64,000 nt of DNA from Plutella xylostella (GCF_932276165.1 NC_063992.1:1064001-1128000), one strand, 5' to 3'; shown: positions 37,229 to 48,085, numbered from the stretch's first letter. Numbers and translations: made by a program. Notes: generated by a model not told the origin, from the sequence alone.

Positions 37229-40200
37229 TTATACATCTAAAGGAAGAGCACACACTTTTAATATTGATCGAGTATGGGTTTTCCCATTAGCAGTTTTTAC
37301 TTCAACGGCCCTAACGTGGCCGTCATGACCAGGGTATGTGTTTACCACTCTAGCCATTGGCCAGAACATGGAGGGAACATTATCCTCCTTTAAAATTACC
37401 AATGTACCTATCTTAATATTAGGAGCAACATTTAACCACTTAGGTCTATTTTGTAACACATTGAGATATTGTTTGTGCCACATTTTCCAGAATGATTGCT
37501 TTATTTGCGTACATAACTGCCAAAATTTTAACCTGTTTTGTGGAACATCTGTTACATCATTTTCTGGGTACATTGTGAGGGCATTTCCTATCAAAAAATG
37601 ACCTGGGGTCAGATAACTATAGTCATTTACATCACTTGAAGACATTGGTAGCAAAGGTCTAGAATTAAGTACACATTCTATCTCTACTAACACAGTGTTC
37701 AACTGTTCATAGGTTAGTTGGTGACTCTGTACTACTCTTCGCAAATGGTATTTAGTACTTTTTACAGCACCCTCCCAAAGGCCTCCGAACGTCGGTGAAC
37801 GACTGGGAATAAAATGAAAGTCAATCCCTTTTTCAGCTGTAAATTGCATAACTTTACTTTGGTGGTCTTTGGAAGAGAACAACTTATAAAGTTCAACCAA
37901 CTGGTTCCTTGCCCCCTTGAAAGTGCTAGCATTGTCAGAGTAGATTTCTTTCGGCAGGCCTCTTCTTGATATTAGTCTACGTAGGCACGCGAGATAGGTA
38001 TCGGTTGTGAGATCTGAGGCTAGCTCTAGATGTATTGCCTTAGTGGCAAAACAAACAAATACACAAATGTAGCCTTTACCTATGACTGATCGTCTCACGC
38101 GCGAGAGCTTTACATTTATAGGTCCTGCGAAATCTACTCCAACTTTTTCGAAGGGACGGCTCAAAGCAGTCACCCTGCCGGCCGGCAAGGAACCCATCAG
38201 CTGCTTGGAAGCTGTGGCCTTCTGCCTGAAACATTTTATACATTTATTTGTAATTTTCTTAACATACAATAAGCCGTTAGTAATCCAGTATTTCTGGTTT
38301 ATATTTGACAATAACAGCCTAGGTCCGGCGTGTAGTAAGCGTTCGTGCTCTGATCTTACCAAACACTCTGTGACGTACGATTCTCTAGGTAATATAGCCT
38401 GATGTTTTTGTGCGTACGGTATACTAGCGTGGTGTAACCTGCCGCCTACACGCAGAATACCTAGGTTGTCTAGAAACGGATGCAAACTTAATAACGAGCC
38501 TTTGACGCATTCATTTTTCTTTAAACTTTCAATTTCATCCTTAAAATATAACTCTTGTTCATACTTAATGAGCAACATTAGCGCAGAGTTTAATTCTGTA
38601 CTCGACAAAAAGTTATGCGAGACCCTACTGCCTTTTAAATTATTAATAAATCTTAACACATAGGCTAAGACACGTACCATTTTTTGGATGCTAGAATATT
38701 TGTGTATACCTTGCAATATGTCGGACACTGGACGAGCCGCAGACCCTACGTTGGAGGAGATCGCTGCGCTGGCTCTGCTCTCAGGTAATTCTGCAGGTAA
38801 CTCTATATTTTCATCAAACTTGTACTTACTGTCATGCATAAATCGAGGCCCATGCCACCACATATCGCAGCCACTAAGCTCGTGTGGACTGACGCCCCTG
38901 CTTATATAATCGGCGGGGTTCTCCTTGGTGTTGACATACAGCCATTGACAGTCAGCAGTATTGTTAGTTATAGCTTTCACTCTGTTCGCCACATAAGCCG
39001 TCAACTTCATCACTTCAGTCCGTAACCAAGCCAACACGATTTGGGAATCAGTAAACAAGTAAATTCTACTTATCTTTAGTTTCAATTTAAGCGTGTTTGT
39101 AACTTTAGCAATCAACACAGACAAGAGTAGCGCAGCGTTTAATTCTAAGCGTGGCACGGTTAGGTTTTTATTCTGGACAGGGTTTATGCGGGATTTCGAG
39201 CAGAGCAAATGCATATGTACTTTACCTTCCTTATCGGTGACGCGCAGATACACACAGCAGCCGTATGCAGTCGAACTGGATGCATCAGAGAAGCCTATGA
39301 GTTCAACTGTATCTGAATCAGAGAACTGTACATTTCTATTTATATAAATCGGATCCATTTTAGCAAGACTAGATAAGAATTCTGTCCACTCTGATTTAAT
39401 GTTATCGTCAGGCGTGGAATCCCAGTCTGATTTGCTGGACCATAATTTCTGCATTATAGACTTAGCCTGTACAACTATAGGTCCTACAAAACCCATCGGG
39501 TCATAGAATTTTCCTATGTACGCCAATATTTCGCGTTTCGTAATATTATCTGCATCGCATGATTCTGGACTTACTATCTTAAACTTGTCCTGATGCACAA
39601 TCAACTGTAAACCTAAGGTTTTTATACTACAGTTGTCATTTTGAAATTCTAACTCGTCAAAATGCCGTTCAGTTGAGGGAATATCTTCTAATATTCTACT
39701 GTCATTTGCTGACCATTTATGTAACTTGAAACTGCCTTTTTTCAGTAACTGCTGAAGCTGTGATTTTGCTTCTACTATCAAGTCTAAATCACTATTTGAG
39801 AACAGTACATCATCTACATACGTGCAGTTGTTTAAAATGAACGAAGCCAAGGGCAGTTCGCGCTCATTATGCATAGCAAGCTCTTTCAAACACCGCGTGG
39901 CTAGATAACTAGAGCTCTTCAGCCCGTAGCTTACTCGATCCAGCCTAATGCACTTGATGGTCTCGTCGGGGCTGTCTCTCCATAGAATGTTCTGTAAGGA
40001 AGTATGCTCAGGTATTACGCGGATGTTGCGGAACATTTGTTTTATGTCCGTAGTGAACGTATAGTTACCGAAACGGAACAAGAGCAGTATGTCGAAAAGA
40101 TCTCTCTGTACGGTCGGTCCGTTTAGCAGTAAATCGTTAAGCGATACCTTCTTGTTTGTTTTCATTGAGGCGTCGAAAACAGTACGCAACTTAGTGGTCT

Positions 40201-42421
40201 TACTGTCAGGCTTGAGTACCGCATGATGCGGCAGAAAGTACACTGCGTCCTTACTAAGCTGGTAGCTCTCAATGTCTACGAAGTGCCCGTGATTTAAGTT
40301 TATGTAATCGTGTATAAACTTCTGATACTCTATGAAAAGGTTGGGATCTTTGTGCAATTTCTTTTCGAGGTTTAAAAACCTTTTTAACGCGAAATGAAAT
40401 GAATCTCCGAGAGCATCGTTTACATCTTCTAATGGCAGTTTCAAGGGCAAAGCAACCTCAAAACAATCATCCTTCAACTGAACAGTCTTTTGAAATACAT
40501 ACTCGCAGAGCTCTTGCTCTGAAGACTTTTCATTATAAATTTCTGGAACGGACTCACTCTTCCAAAAATTCGTTAAATTTTCATTAATATCTGACTCACA
40601 TGTGCATTTAAAAACTGCTACCTTATTGCAGACTTGTGTAGGCAGGCTTCCCCCGATTACATAGCCGAACTGCGTGTTGATGAGCTGTGGATGCCGGGCA
40701 CCTGGCGCCGAGGGCTGCGCTCCGCTAGGCGGGGCTGCAGACTCGTAGATCGTCGACTCCGGTGGCAGCATAGCCTGGAAAAAACAGTCCGCCCCCATGA
40801 GTAAATCTATTTGACTGGGGATGTTAAAGTCTTTATCTGCCAGCCTCACATATGGTGGTATCACAAAATCTGAGATATCAAATTTTCTCTGTGGCAGCTC
40901 ACATGTAATCCTTTCGACTACATGACAAGTAGTCGATAATTTAAATGGATTGACTAACGAGTGTATATCGACTGGCACACAGCGCTTCACGCTGGCCTGA
41001 GTGTTGACAATCCCTACTATATTAATATTACTCTGCAGGGGCTTTAAATCTAGCAGCTGAACGGCTCTTTCAGAAATGAAAGAGAGCTGCGAGCCACTGT
41101 CTAGTAGGGCTTTGAAACTCATCTCTGTGCCATCTCGAGCGAGAAGCTTTACTTGTGCTGTGGGCAAAAGTACACTATTAGTGGTCATTTTTTTACTTGC
41201 CGCCAATGAGGCGGGTGACGCAGCGGCCTGCGGTCCCTCCACTTTATCATTATCGCAGTGTAACAGAGTGTGATGTTTCTGTTTGCACTCTGCACACCTA
41301 AAGTGGAACCTGCATTTTCCTGAATGCGTACCTAAACATACATTGCATATTCCCTTTTCCTCTGCAAACTGTACCCTTTTAGTGGCAGGCATTAACTGGA
41401 AGCTCTTACATAGATATAACTTATGGTTTGACTTACATAGTAAGCATGATGCCTTCTGCGCTGCAGTGTACGCTACCGGTTTGCCTGTGGATGCTGGACG
41501 CTGCTCCTTGTGCTGCTGCTGACTGGTGTGTCGTGGTGGTTGCGACTGGCCACAGGCCGGCCCCACATTCTCCAATGCCAGTGCTTGCTTGTCAATAAAC
41601 TTGAGCAGGTCCTCCACGGTAGGGTCCATGGCGGTGTCTCTCTCCATTTGGTAGGCTCTCGATGTTAGGAGATCTAATTTTCGGCAAAGTATACACAAAA
41701 TTATAGCATCCCAATGCTTAACGTTAGGATCTAAATTTGTTAGAGCTGCAATCTCCTGCCTAACATTTGAACTAAACTCTCTTAGACCTGCTGCTGTCGA
41801 CTTTGTAAGAGGATTCAGATCCAACAGTGTGCTAATGTGCTCATTAATTATCCTAAATCTATTGTTATATCTATCATCTAACAATTCTAGTGCTTTTTTA
41901 TAACTTTCGTGCGTCAAAGGTAAGTTTTTGATTAGTTGCAGGGGCTCATCCCTGAGATATGCACGCAAATAATACAATTTTTGTACATAGTCTGTTGACT
42001 CATTGTCATTTATCACTGAGTTGAACAAGTTGATGAATGGTATATACTCAGTAAATTTACCACTAAATATAGGTACATTGATAGGTGGTAGTTTTAATTT
42101 GGAAATTGGAGCAGATGGAGCTGAAGGCTTTGGTTCCTGGCTATTGCGTTTGTTACATTCTGCATCAAGTGTGGCTAAGATGTGGAAAAACCTTTCCTCC
42201 ACGACAGAAACGTCTTCATCGTCCTTCTCGTCAAGTTGTAAAATATCGACATTGCACTTTTCATAGCTCGAAAACGATTCCAAAGCACGGTTCTTTTTGA
42301 CGAGCAGAGCTTCGGTTGTGGAGTTTGCCACATCTTCGTCACTGCTAACAAAGTTATAAAGCCTAGTTATGTTACCTTTTGTGTGACGCCTTCTTGACAC
42401 AAGCTCTTGTAACTTCTCCAT
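37229..42421 (-). CDS. BEL/Pao gag-pol polyprotein (1730 aa), intact
   Basis: A single uninterrupted frame encodes all expected parts in BEL/Pao order. Residues about 105-290 form the gag-like DUF1759 region (LKLPPINVPIFSGKF). Cys/His knuckles lie at about 326-390. The aspartic protease has DSGS at 441-444. The reverse transcriptase runs from about 740 to 960, with TTDIKQMF (D792) and YVDD at 868-871. RNase H carries D1046, E1093 and D1125. The integrase has an HHCC finger (H1359, H1364, C1394, C1397) and catalytic D1430, D1496 and E1550. A DUF5641-type end covers about 1625-1725. The product would copy element RNA and integrate the DNA. The start MEKLQELVSR is the first ATG of the frame after the leader. 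With no stop or frameshift it may still be active. There is no envelope gene. Confidence 0.95.
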   Translation of the reverse strand: MEKLQELVSRRRHTKGNITRLYNFVSSDEDVANSTTEALLVKKNRALESFSSYEKCNVDILQLDEKDDEDVSVVEERFFHILATLDAECNKRNSQEPKPSAPSAPISKLKLPPINVPIFSGKFTEYIPFINLFNSVINDNESTDYVQKLYYLRAYLRDEPLQLIKNLPLTHESYKKALELLDDRYNNRFRIINEHISTLLDLNPLTKSTAAGLREFSSNVRQEIAALTNLDPNVKHWDAIILCILCRKLDLLTSRAYQMERDTAMDPTVEDLLKFIDKQALALENVGPACGQSQPPRHTSQQQHKEQRPASTGKPVAYTAAQKASCLLCKSNHKLYLCKSFQLMPATKRVQFAEEKGICNVCLGTHSGKCRFHFRCAECKQKHHTLLHCDNDKVEGPQAAASPASLAASKKMTTNSVLLPTAQVKLLARDGTEMSFKALLDSGSQLSFISERAVQLLDLKPLQSNINIVGIVNTQASVKRCVPVDIHSLVNPFKLSTTCHVVERITCELPQRKFDISDFVIPPYVRLADKDFNIPSQIDLLMGADCFFQAMLPPESTIYESAAPPSGAQPSAPGARHPQLINTQFGYVIGGSLPTQVCNKVAVFKCTCESDINENLTNFWKSESVPEIYNEKSSEQELCEYVFQKTVQLKDDCFEVALPLKLPLEDVNDALGDSFHFALKRFLNLEKKLHKDPNLFIEYQKFIHDYINLNHGHFVDIESYQLSKDAVYFLPHHAVLKPDSKTTKLRTVFDASMKTNKKVSLNDLLLNGPTVQRDLFDILLLFRFGNYTFTTDIKQMFRNIRVIPEHTSLQNILWRDSPDETIKCIRLDRVSYGLKSSSYLATRCLKELAMHNERELPLASFILNNCTYVDDVLFSNSDLDLIVEAKSQLQQLLKKGSFKLHKWSANDSRILEDIPSTERHFDELEFQNDNCSIKTLGLQLIVHQDKFKIVSPESCDADNITKREILAYIGKFYDPMGFVGPIVVQAKSIMQKLWSSKSDWDSTPDDNIKSEWTEFLSSLAKMDPIYINRNVQFSDSDTVELIGFSDASSSTAYGCCVYLRVTDKEGKVHMHLLCSKSRINPVQNKNLTVPRLELNAALLLSVLIAKVTNTLKLKLKISRIYLFTDSQIVLAWLRTEVMKLTAYVANRVKAITNNTADCQWLYVNTKENPADYISRGVSPHELSGCDMWWHGPRFMHDSKYKFDENIELPAELPESRASAAISSNVGSAARPVSDILQGIHKYSSIQKMVRVLAYVLRFINNLKGSRVSHNFLSSTELNSALMLLIKYEQELYFKDEIESLKKNECVKGSLLSLHPFLDNLGILRVGGRLHHASIPYAQKHQAILPRESYVTECLVRSEHERLLHAGPRLLLSNINQKYWITNGLLYVKKITNKCIKCFRQKATASKQLMGSLPAGRVTALSRPFEKVGVDFAGPINVKLSRVRRSVIGKGYICVFVCFATKAIHLELASDLTTDTYLACLRRLISRRGLPKEIYSDNASTFKGARNQLVELYKLFSSKDHQSKVMQFTAEKGIDFHFIPSRSPTFGGLWEGAVKSTKYHLRRVVQSHQLTYEQLNTVLVEIECVLNSRPLLPMSSSDVNDYSYLTPGHFLIGNALTMYPENDVTDVPQNRLKFWQLCTQIKQSFWKMWHKQYLNVLQNRPKWLNVAPNIKIGTLVILKEDNVPSMFWPMARVVNTYPGHDGHVRAVEVKTANGKTHTRSILKVCALPLDV

Positions 42422-43096
42422 TTTTACTTATTTACAAACAACAGAACACAGTTAAATCTTTGGTTATAACACAAATACTTAAGTTCTGAACAAATTTACA
42501 CAATATAAGTTACTTTTTCAATGATTTAAATCGCAAAAACTAATAAATTAACTTCGACGCAAAGTTGTTGAATCCAACGAGAAAATTTTTGACAAGTGAA
42601 AAAAAGTAAACCGTCAGAATGGCCGCCGATGTTCGCCGCTTGGCCGCCACGCGTAGTTCCAAGGCTCGCCGCTGGCGCTAGTTGTCGAACTTGCTGTCCC
42701 TAGCGCTCAGAATATTCACCCTGCTTGCTTGACGTGTCGCGTTCACAGACTATGAACCTCGTAACTTGGCCGACACCACTGACCGACACGAAATAGCGCG
42801 TTCGCGCCGATTCACCGTCGTAATGGCGGGAACCTGATGATGAGCGCGAAGTCGTCGCGTCGTCAAATCTGCCAGATTTGATGTCTTTGTATGATCGTAA
42901 CGGCACTAACGCACTGCACTGTCTAGTTTTTTATGCACTGGCTTGCTGGACCGACACGAAATCGCGCACTCGCCGAACCGAAGACCCGTAGAAATAGTGG
43001 CGGGAACGAGTTGGTGAGCGCGTCGCGCCGTATTTGTTCTGCCAACAGCTCGTGATTTGTGTATCCCCCGTTGGATCCTTTAAAGCTGAAGGACCA
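42422..43096 (-). other. Leader of the BEL/Pao element, with internal duplication
   Basis: 675 bp between the 5' LTR and the polyprotein start. It is CpG-rich, unlike its surroundings. Two related blocks (about 42782-42880 and 42950-43044) share CCGACACGAAAT, GCGCG/GCGCAC, GTGGCGGGAAC or ATGGCGGGAAC, GATGAGCGCG or GGTGAGCGCG, and CGTCGCG. The region probably carries packaging and dimerisation signals. It has no long frame; the 68-codon frame at 42700-42906 is not recognisable. Confidence 0.75.
43079..43096 (-). other. Primer-binding site of the BEL/Pao element
   Basis: Immediately inside the 5' LTR the minus strand reads TGGTCCTTCAGCTTTAAA. TGG directly after the LTR's CA is the usual start of a site pairing with the 3' CCA end of a tRNA. 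The tRNA species was not determined. Confidence 0.7.
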
Positions 43097-43280
43097 TGTT
43101 GCGAAGCGGGACTGTATACGCTTGAATTATACGCTGATTAAATGTTTTACTGCACTTTTATTAATTATTAGATGATTAACAATGCACACACGTAGGTAGG
43201 TGGGTAGAGAGAGAGAGAGAGTATTGCCAGACGACAAAATAACAATATTAAAAATATACACTGTGTTGGTGTTGCCAACA
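43097..43280 (-). promoter_or_regulatory. 5' LTR (promoter) of the BEL/Pao element
   Basis: Same 184 bp as the left LTR apart from four substitutions. On the minus strand TGTATATTTTTAA (plus-strand 43248-43260) is a plausible TATA element upstream of the AATAAA (plus TTTATT, 43157-43162). A GA-repeat lies at about 43207-43222. Confidence 0.85.
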
Positions 43281-43908
43281 ACTGGGTACTTTAAAAATTC
43301 AATACCACTTGATTTCCTCGCGCGCTTTACGTCGCCATATAAGGTTTTGTTTAAGAAAAAGTTGTAGGTACTAGTGTTATTCTGATCAATAAGCTGTATT
43401 ATTGTAAAGCTTCACCAAAATCGGATCAGTGGTTTCTGTGTGAAAGGGTGACAAACATACACTCTTTCTCAAATATACATACATACAGCTTTTGGTTTTT
43501 ACATTTTCCTATAGACTCCAAAACTAAACAATTTGTTAAACTACCATAACAGAATTTAATATAGAGTACCTAAGTGATTCACAGCCGGGTTGTAAGTAAG
43601 ACCTAGCTCTGTGACCTACTAACACTAAGCCCCATGATAGCGACGATCACTTACGTCTATTAAACGGGTTTTTTCCCAACTGATATTTTTTGATTTTTTA
43701 TATTAATTTTTTGCAAAGAATGTCTTGTAGATTTAATAATTTTGTATGAAAGAGTGACTAAGTTAGTCTTAAAATAGTTCTACCTACAACAGAAATATTT
43801 CTTAGAAGATAAATTCATATTGGCTGTTCAAACAAAGACTTACATCAATTATAACAAAAATTTCATAAAAATTTAAAGTATCTATTTGATTTGTCGTTAA
43901 CTCATTAC
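43281..43908. repeat. Decayed dispersed repeat fragment and AT-rich flank
   Basis: AGCTTCACCAAAATCGGATC, AGTGGTTTCTGTGTGAAAGG and GTGACAAACATACA (about 43410-43465), followed by an ATACAT-type run, resemble the widespread lepidopteran repeat ends of the form AATCGGTTCAG...GTGAAAG...ACAAACATACA. Neither the class nor the boundaries can be fixed here. The remainder to 43908 is AT-rich with nothing recognised. Confidence 0.4.
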
Positions 43909-43920
43909 ATAGAAACATTC

Positions 43921-44192
43921 GACGACCGAATGGCGTAGTGGTTAGTGACCCTGACTACTGAGCCGATGGTCCCGGGTTCGATTCCCGGCTGGGGCAGATA
44001 TTTGTTTAAACACAGATATTTGTTCTCGGGTCTTGGATGTGCCCGTAAAATGGCAATAGGCCCGCCCCCTATTACATTGGGACTAACATAACACTCTGGC
44101 GAAAAGTGGGTGCAGCAATGCACCTCTGCCTACCCCGCAAGGGAGTACATTAGTACAAGGCGTGAGTGCGTGTTTTTTTTTTTTTTTTTTTT
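43921..44192 (+). mobile_element. tRNA-derived SINE, full length, T-tailed
   Basis: A tRNA-like head carries a good A box (TGGCGTAGTGG, 43931-43941) and B box (GGTTCGATTCC, 43975-43985), the internal RNA polymerase III promoter. The body GCACCTCTGCCTACCCCGCA and GGCGTGAGTGCGTG leads into a run of about 20 T. A perfect 12-bp target duplication, ATAGAAACATTC, flanks it (43909-43920 and 44193-44204), so the insertion is recent. Not a functional tRNA gene, since a long tail follows. A LINE must supply its reverse transcriptase. Confidence 0.92.
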
Positions 44193-44204
44193 ATAGAAAC
44201 ATTC

Positions 44205-46085
44205 ATAAAAATATACAAAATGCCAATTGAAATAAGTTTTCATTCATAATTATAATACTCTTACCCGTTTATCGTGTAGTAATTTATACAGTCTCATCAG
44301 ATCAAACTATGATCCGTTGAGGCTGATCAGTTCGCACAAGCACGGTCAGGCGACGAATCGTTTACCTCAACGACCGCAGTGTTGAGTTACAATAAAGGTC
44401 TCAGCTTTAACTTTAAGCATAACTTTTGCGTTTCCCTTTATGATATTGAATATGCTTTGCTTTAGTAACACTGTTTCTCATTGTATTGTTAGGTTTTATA
44501 GCACTATGCATATACAATGGCATGTAATAAATAATAATGTATAGGTATTGCCTTTGCATATATAATGTAGTTTACATATGAAAACAAATGTAATGCCTAG
44601 GCCGCGAACACTGTAGAACGCTAGTTACTGATGCCACTGTCCATATGAATTTTCATCTCTGGTTCTCAAATGGATGTATATATGGCATGTATATATGGCA
44701 TGTATATGCCCTTAGATGTGAGATGATGACTAGAAATCACTTGCTACTTTGTATACTCGCTTTGTACTCTTGTTGGGTATGAAGATTGAAGTTGCATTGC
44801 TGCACTCACTTTAAAGGCACATTACATCATTGTCATGTCAAGAAATATTATTCTGAATTGAAAATGATTTGAAAGTCCAAAAATAACAAAATATATAAAT
44901 ACTATGACTGCTTTAGGTGGTTAACTTGGTGGTTAGGTACTTATTAAACCTACCTAAAATATATCAACAAAAGATCTGTTCTCTTGAGCTTCAAGGCTGT
45001 TTCCTCTAAAGTCTCAAAAAATCCTTGCCATATTTCCGGTGGAGTATTCTACTAAAACTTAGGTCGGAATTCAAAACGCTTCGGGAGAGAACGGGATAAA
45101 GACTTTTTGATTTTTTATAAACAACCCACACTTCAAAATGGTTTGTAAAACCACCGTACTACAGTTTAAATTCCCTGAAACACCCAGGAAGAAACGATCA
45201 AGCGAACTCACTCTTATTTAAATAAGGTAGCCGGTGTTAGAGAAGGACGGAGATAAAACACGTGGTGAAAGAGAAAGGGATGGGAGAGGGCGAGGTTGGC
45301 GCGTTTTAGGCGAGGGATGGCGTGTTGATGTCGATGTTGTGTTTATTACACAAACGTGTTATAGGATCCAATTTCTACATTCATAGATAAGTCATTAAAA
45401 GTCACAATATTTATTTATTTTATTTATTTATTTATTTATAAAAACAGGCATATATACATTACATTTTTGTTTGACAGCGCCATTAATAGAGATAGAGATA
45501 AAGATTTTATCAATTTATTTGTTTTTTTTTTTTAATTTTTAGATTAGTTCGAATTAATGAAGTTCTAGAATACTCACACAATGCCTATTAAAACTATTAT
45601 GTCCAAGCCATACTTATAATAAGTTGAAAAAGTAAGTTAGTAATTAGAATTTTGAAATTTTTACATATACTTATATAAATAAATACGTATCGTAAATGAG
45701 AAATAAATACCGATACACTTTAGTAGTAAATATTGAAGACACAAAGAACAATCGCATGACCGAGGAAAATCCAAAATTTTATACCTTATTTTACTTTTAC
45801 ATCTCCATTCTTACTTCTACATTCTCTGTTACCTACATCAATTCACTTGAATAATACCACAAGTCTTAAAAAATATCACCGCGAACCATCTGAATCTCCA
45901 AAATAAAATTAATCCGTATCGATACCCCCCACACCCCATCCCTATTGAGCCAGATGGCGTCGACAGCTCAGCGGCATTCCTCGCCGCGCCGGTGGCTCCA
46001 CGCGGCCGCCCGCGGAACTAACTGTGTCACTGGACGCTGCATGCACTACGTCTAGAACTGATGCTGTTGGAGTATCACTGAGTGT
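44205..46085. other. AT-rich non-coding stretch with simple repeats and one GC-rich islet
   Basis: A short tandem of ATATATGGCATGT lies at about 44675-44706 and a (TATT)n run at about 45410-45440. The islet at 45950-46030 is GC-rich on an AT-rich background; frames are open on both strands across it, but no protein family is recognised. No gene supported. Confidence 0.45.
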
Positions 46086-46195
46086 GGGGAATAGGAACGT
46101 GTGATAATAATAATGTTTGGGGATACGGAACATACGGAAGTCCGACCCCAAACTAGGCAGAACCTGTATGATGTAATGATAGATAGAGATCTTTA
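46086..46195 (-). mobile_element. Relic sharing the tail of the second SINE, minus strand
   Basis: Read on the minus strand it gives CAGGTTCTGCCTAG, TTTGGGGTCGGA, CCGTATCCCC and an ATTATTATT end. This matches the tail of the SINE at 55236-55494 (CAGGTTCTGCCTAGCTTGGG, GTCGGATGGCCGTG, GATGTCCCC, (TATT)n). It has no tRNA-like head, so it may be a truncated SINE or the LINE from which that tail came. Confidence 0.6.
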
Positions 46196-46840
46196 TTTAT
46201 ACACAAATTACAAGTATGTATTATGTGAAGAAAAGTGTCAAACTTTTCGTTCACATAATATTTATAATGTATATGAGACACGACTAATTATAATTATAGT
46301 ATTCATTGTCATACATTGCTTTAGTAGATTTTATGTTTATGCTGAGAATTTCTTACCAAGTTTTATTCATTATACATGAACTATCACTACACACTGCCTC
46401 TCATACAAATAAAAGAGAAAACAAAAGAGCAATTTCGGATAACCAGAAAATACATAACAATTCAGTTTAAAACTTTTTAAAACAATGCTTTCTCTCGCTT
46501 GGAATCTTTTAAAGCAGCCAGTATTATTAACGAAGTCTCTCCTTTTTCTTTTCCACCTTACTGTGAATGCTTTAAGGGTGATTTTGAAGTTGGGAAGTAA
46601 AATGCTTATATCCAGGACTAGAATGGGCGATCATTTAGCACCTTCTCAGTGTGAATAGTGCTGTCAATATTTGTCTCAAGTGGCTACTGAGTTCGCTGGA
46701 AGGCACGTCGGCTCACTCATTCGAATAATTTCACAGGTCAGATAAAGAAAACAGTGTTTTATATTCGTTTGTCAACGCCGATGAAAACAGAGTTTGATAT
46801 AAGGCTTTATCGAGTATGAAACTTATATTATTTATCATTC
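46196..46840. other. AT-rich non-coding stretch, nothing recognised
   Basis: No gene or repeat supported between the SINE-tail relic and the foldback element. Confidence 0.45.
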
Positions 46841-46842
46841 TA

Positions 46843-47106
46843 CAGGGTGTTGCAAAATTGGTATAATAAGCCGAAACCTACATGTGCAGCATGGTATATC
46901 TAAGCCCGAAACTGAAATCAGAATTTGGAAATTCGCGAAAAAAAAAATAATTTTCCATAGTAAAAAGTCACGTGATCAACAAAGTTTCTATGAAAAATGA
47001 AATATTTTTTTCGCGAATTTTCAAATTATGATTTCAGTTTCGGGCTTAGATATACCATGCTGCACATGTAGGTTTCGGCTTAGTATACCCTTTTTGCAAC
47101 ACCCTG
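46843..47106. mobile_element. Family C foldback element, long copy (264 bp)
   Basis: Two arms of about 105 bp pair almost perfectly (left starts CAGGGTGTTGCAAAATTGG; right ends CCTTTTTGCAACACCCTG) around a loop of about 55 bp. TA flanks both ends (46841-46842 and 47107-47108). Its RNA would fold into one long hairpin. Non-coding; TA targets point to a Tc1/mariner-type mover. Confidence 0.9.
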
Positions 47107-47108
47107 TA

Positions 47109-47599
47109 TAATTATGCATTAGAGAAGTACTTATGTTCCTTGATTAAGCACTATGCACTTGCTAAAAGGAGTATAATAAAATGTTTTATTTGTTAGATTA
47201 CTTACCAGGATTGATACCATACTTATGGGAACATTGCATTTAAAGTTGCTTAAAATTAAGCTTATTCAAAACCATAAAAATTACTCCAAAAAAACGAAAT
47301 CAACCAAAGCTCCAGCCGATCCAATTAAACCCTCTTGGCACTGAAACTGTAACAACTTAAAACTGCGTTTAACAAAGCTCTCTCTTAAAGCTTTGTCCCA
47401 AACAGAGGCTTGTTAATAGTTTGTGTAAACTTCACTCGGGGAGGCTCTCCTTTATAGGCTCCTACTGGATAATTAACACTCACAATTTCGTGAGAATTTC
47501 AGTCGTTACTTACTGTTTTTAGGAGATTTTACTAAGCATGTCAAGAAATAGACGAAATGCACCTAAAATCGCTCTCAGCAAACAACTTTCTCTGGCGCT
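47109..47599. other. AT-rich non-coding stretch, nothing recognised
   Basis: No gene or repeat supported. Confidence 0.45.
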
Positions 47600-47725
47600 T
47601 TTTTAATAACATATACGTTGACTCGACATGGGAATCGAACCTACGGCTCAATCTTCCAGTGTTCAACCGCTGCACAGTGTATTTTATAAAGACGAAGACC
47701 TCAAATGAAGCTGTAGGTTTTTTTT
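47600..47725 (-). mobile_element. Possible decayed tRNA-derived SINE, minus strand
   Basis: The plus-strand GGAATCGAACC at 47631-47641 is a perfect reversed B box. Upstream on the minus strand, GTGCAGCGGTTGAACACTGG and GAAGATTGAGCCGTA look like the arms of a tRNA, but no good A box is present. A run of A/T near 47718 is on the wrong side for a tail. The call rests on the B box and general shape. Confidence 0.35.
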
Positions 47726-48014
47726 TTCACGGCAGAGAGTAAATAAGAGACAAGGATGAGAATAACGCTCGTGTGAGATGGACGTGGCAGATAGTTCACG
47801 ATACACTCAGTACCGGGAAACGCTGCAAGCCGTGGTACAAGACACTAGCGACCGACTGTACTACTTTAATAAACTTTAAGCAAAGCAAAAACGAAATTTT
47901 ACAGATTTATCAGGTGTTTGACAGCATCTGTTAAATATCGAAGCCGTCGTAATGGCTGTGTGAAAGCTTACTTTTATTTTTAAGCTTTTTTCATTTAAGT
48001 ACCTACATACATAG

Positions 48015-48085
48015 AAATGTAATCCTCGAAGGGGAAGTCAGATGAGACTCGCAAGCGACACACCCGTTTCATTTAAATACCTTTG
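48015..48085 (-). mobile_element. SINE tail relic, minus strand
   Basis: Minus-strand GGGTGTGTCGCTTGCGAG and CTTCCCCTTCGAGGATTAC correspond to the same SINE tail region as at 28322-28395. More decayed, head missing. Confidence 0.5.

Larger units (their letters stand above)
36840..43280 (-). mobile_element. BEL/Pao LTR retrotransposon, structurally complete
   Basis: Two direct 184-bp LTRs (36840-37023 and 43097-43280) with TGTTG...CAACA ends bracket a leader, one long gag-pol frame and a short 3' untranslated part, all on the minus strand, 6.44 kb in total. The LTRs differ at four positions, so insertion was fairly recent but not immediate. The flanking five bases (TAATT left, ACTGG right) do not match, so there is no target-site duplication. 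It is antisense to the inferred host transcript. Confidence 0.93.

Noticed and set aside
37338..42300. Plus-strand frames of 60-106 codons inside the retrotransposon
   Set aside because: They are antisense shadows of the gag-pol polyprotein.
43921..43990. Functional tRNA gene
   Set aside because: The A and B boxes belong to a SINE head: a long non-tRNA body, a T-rich tail and a target duplication follow, and a near-identical head recurs at 55236.
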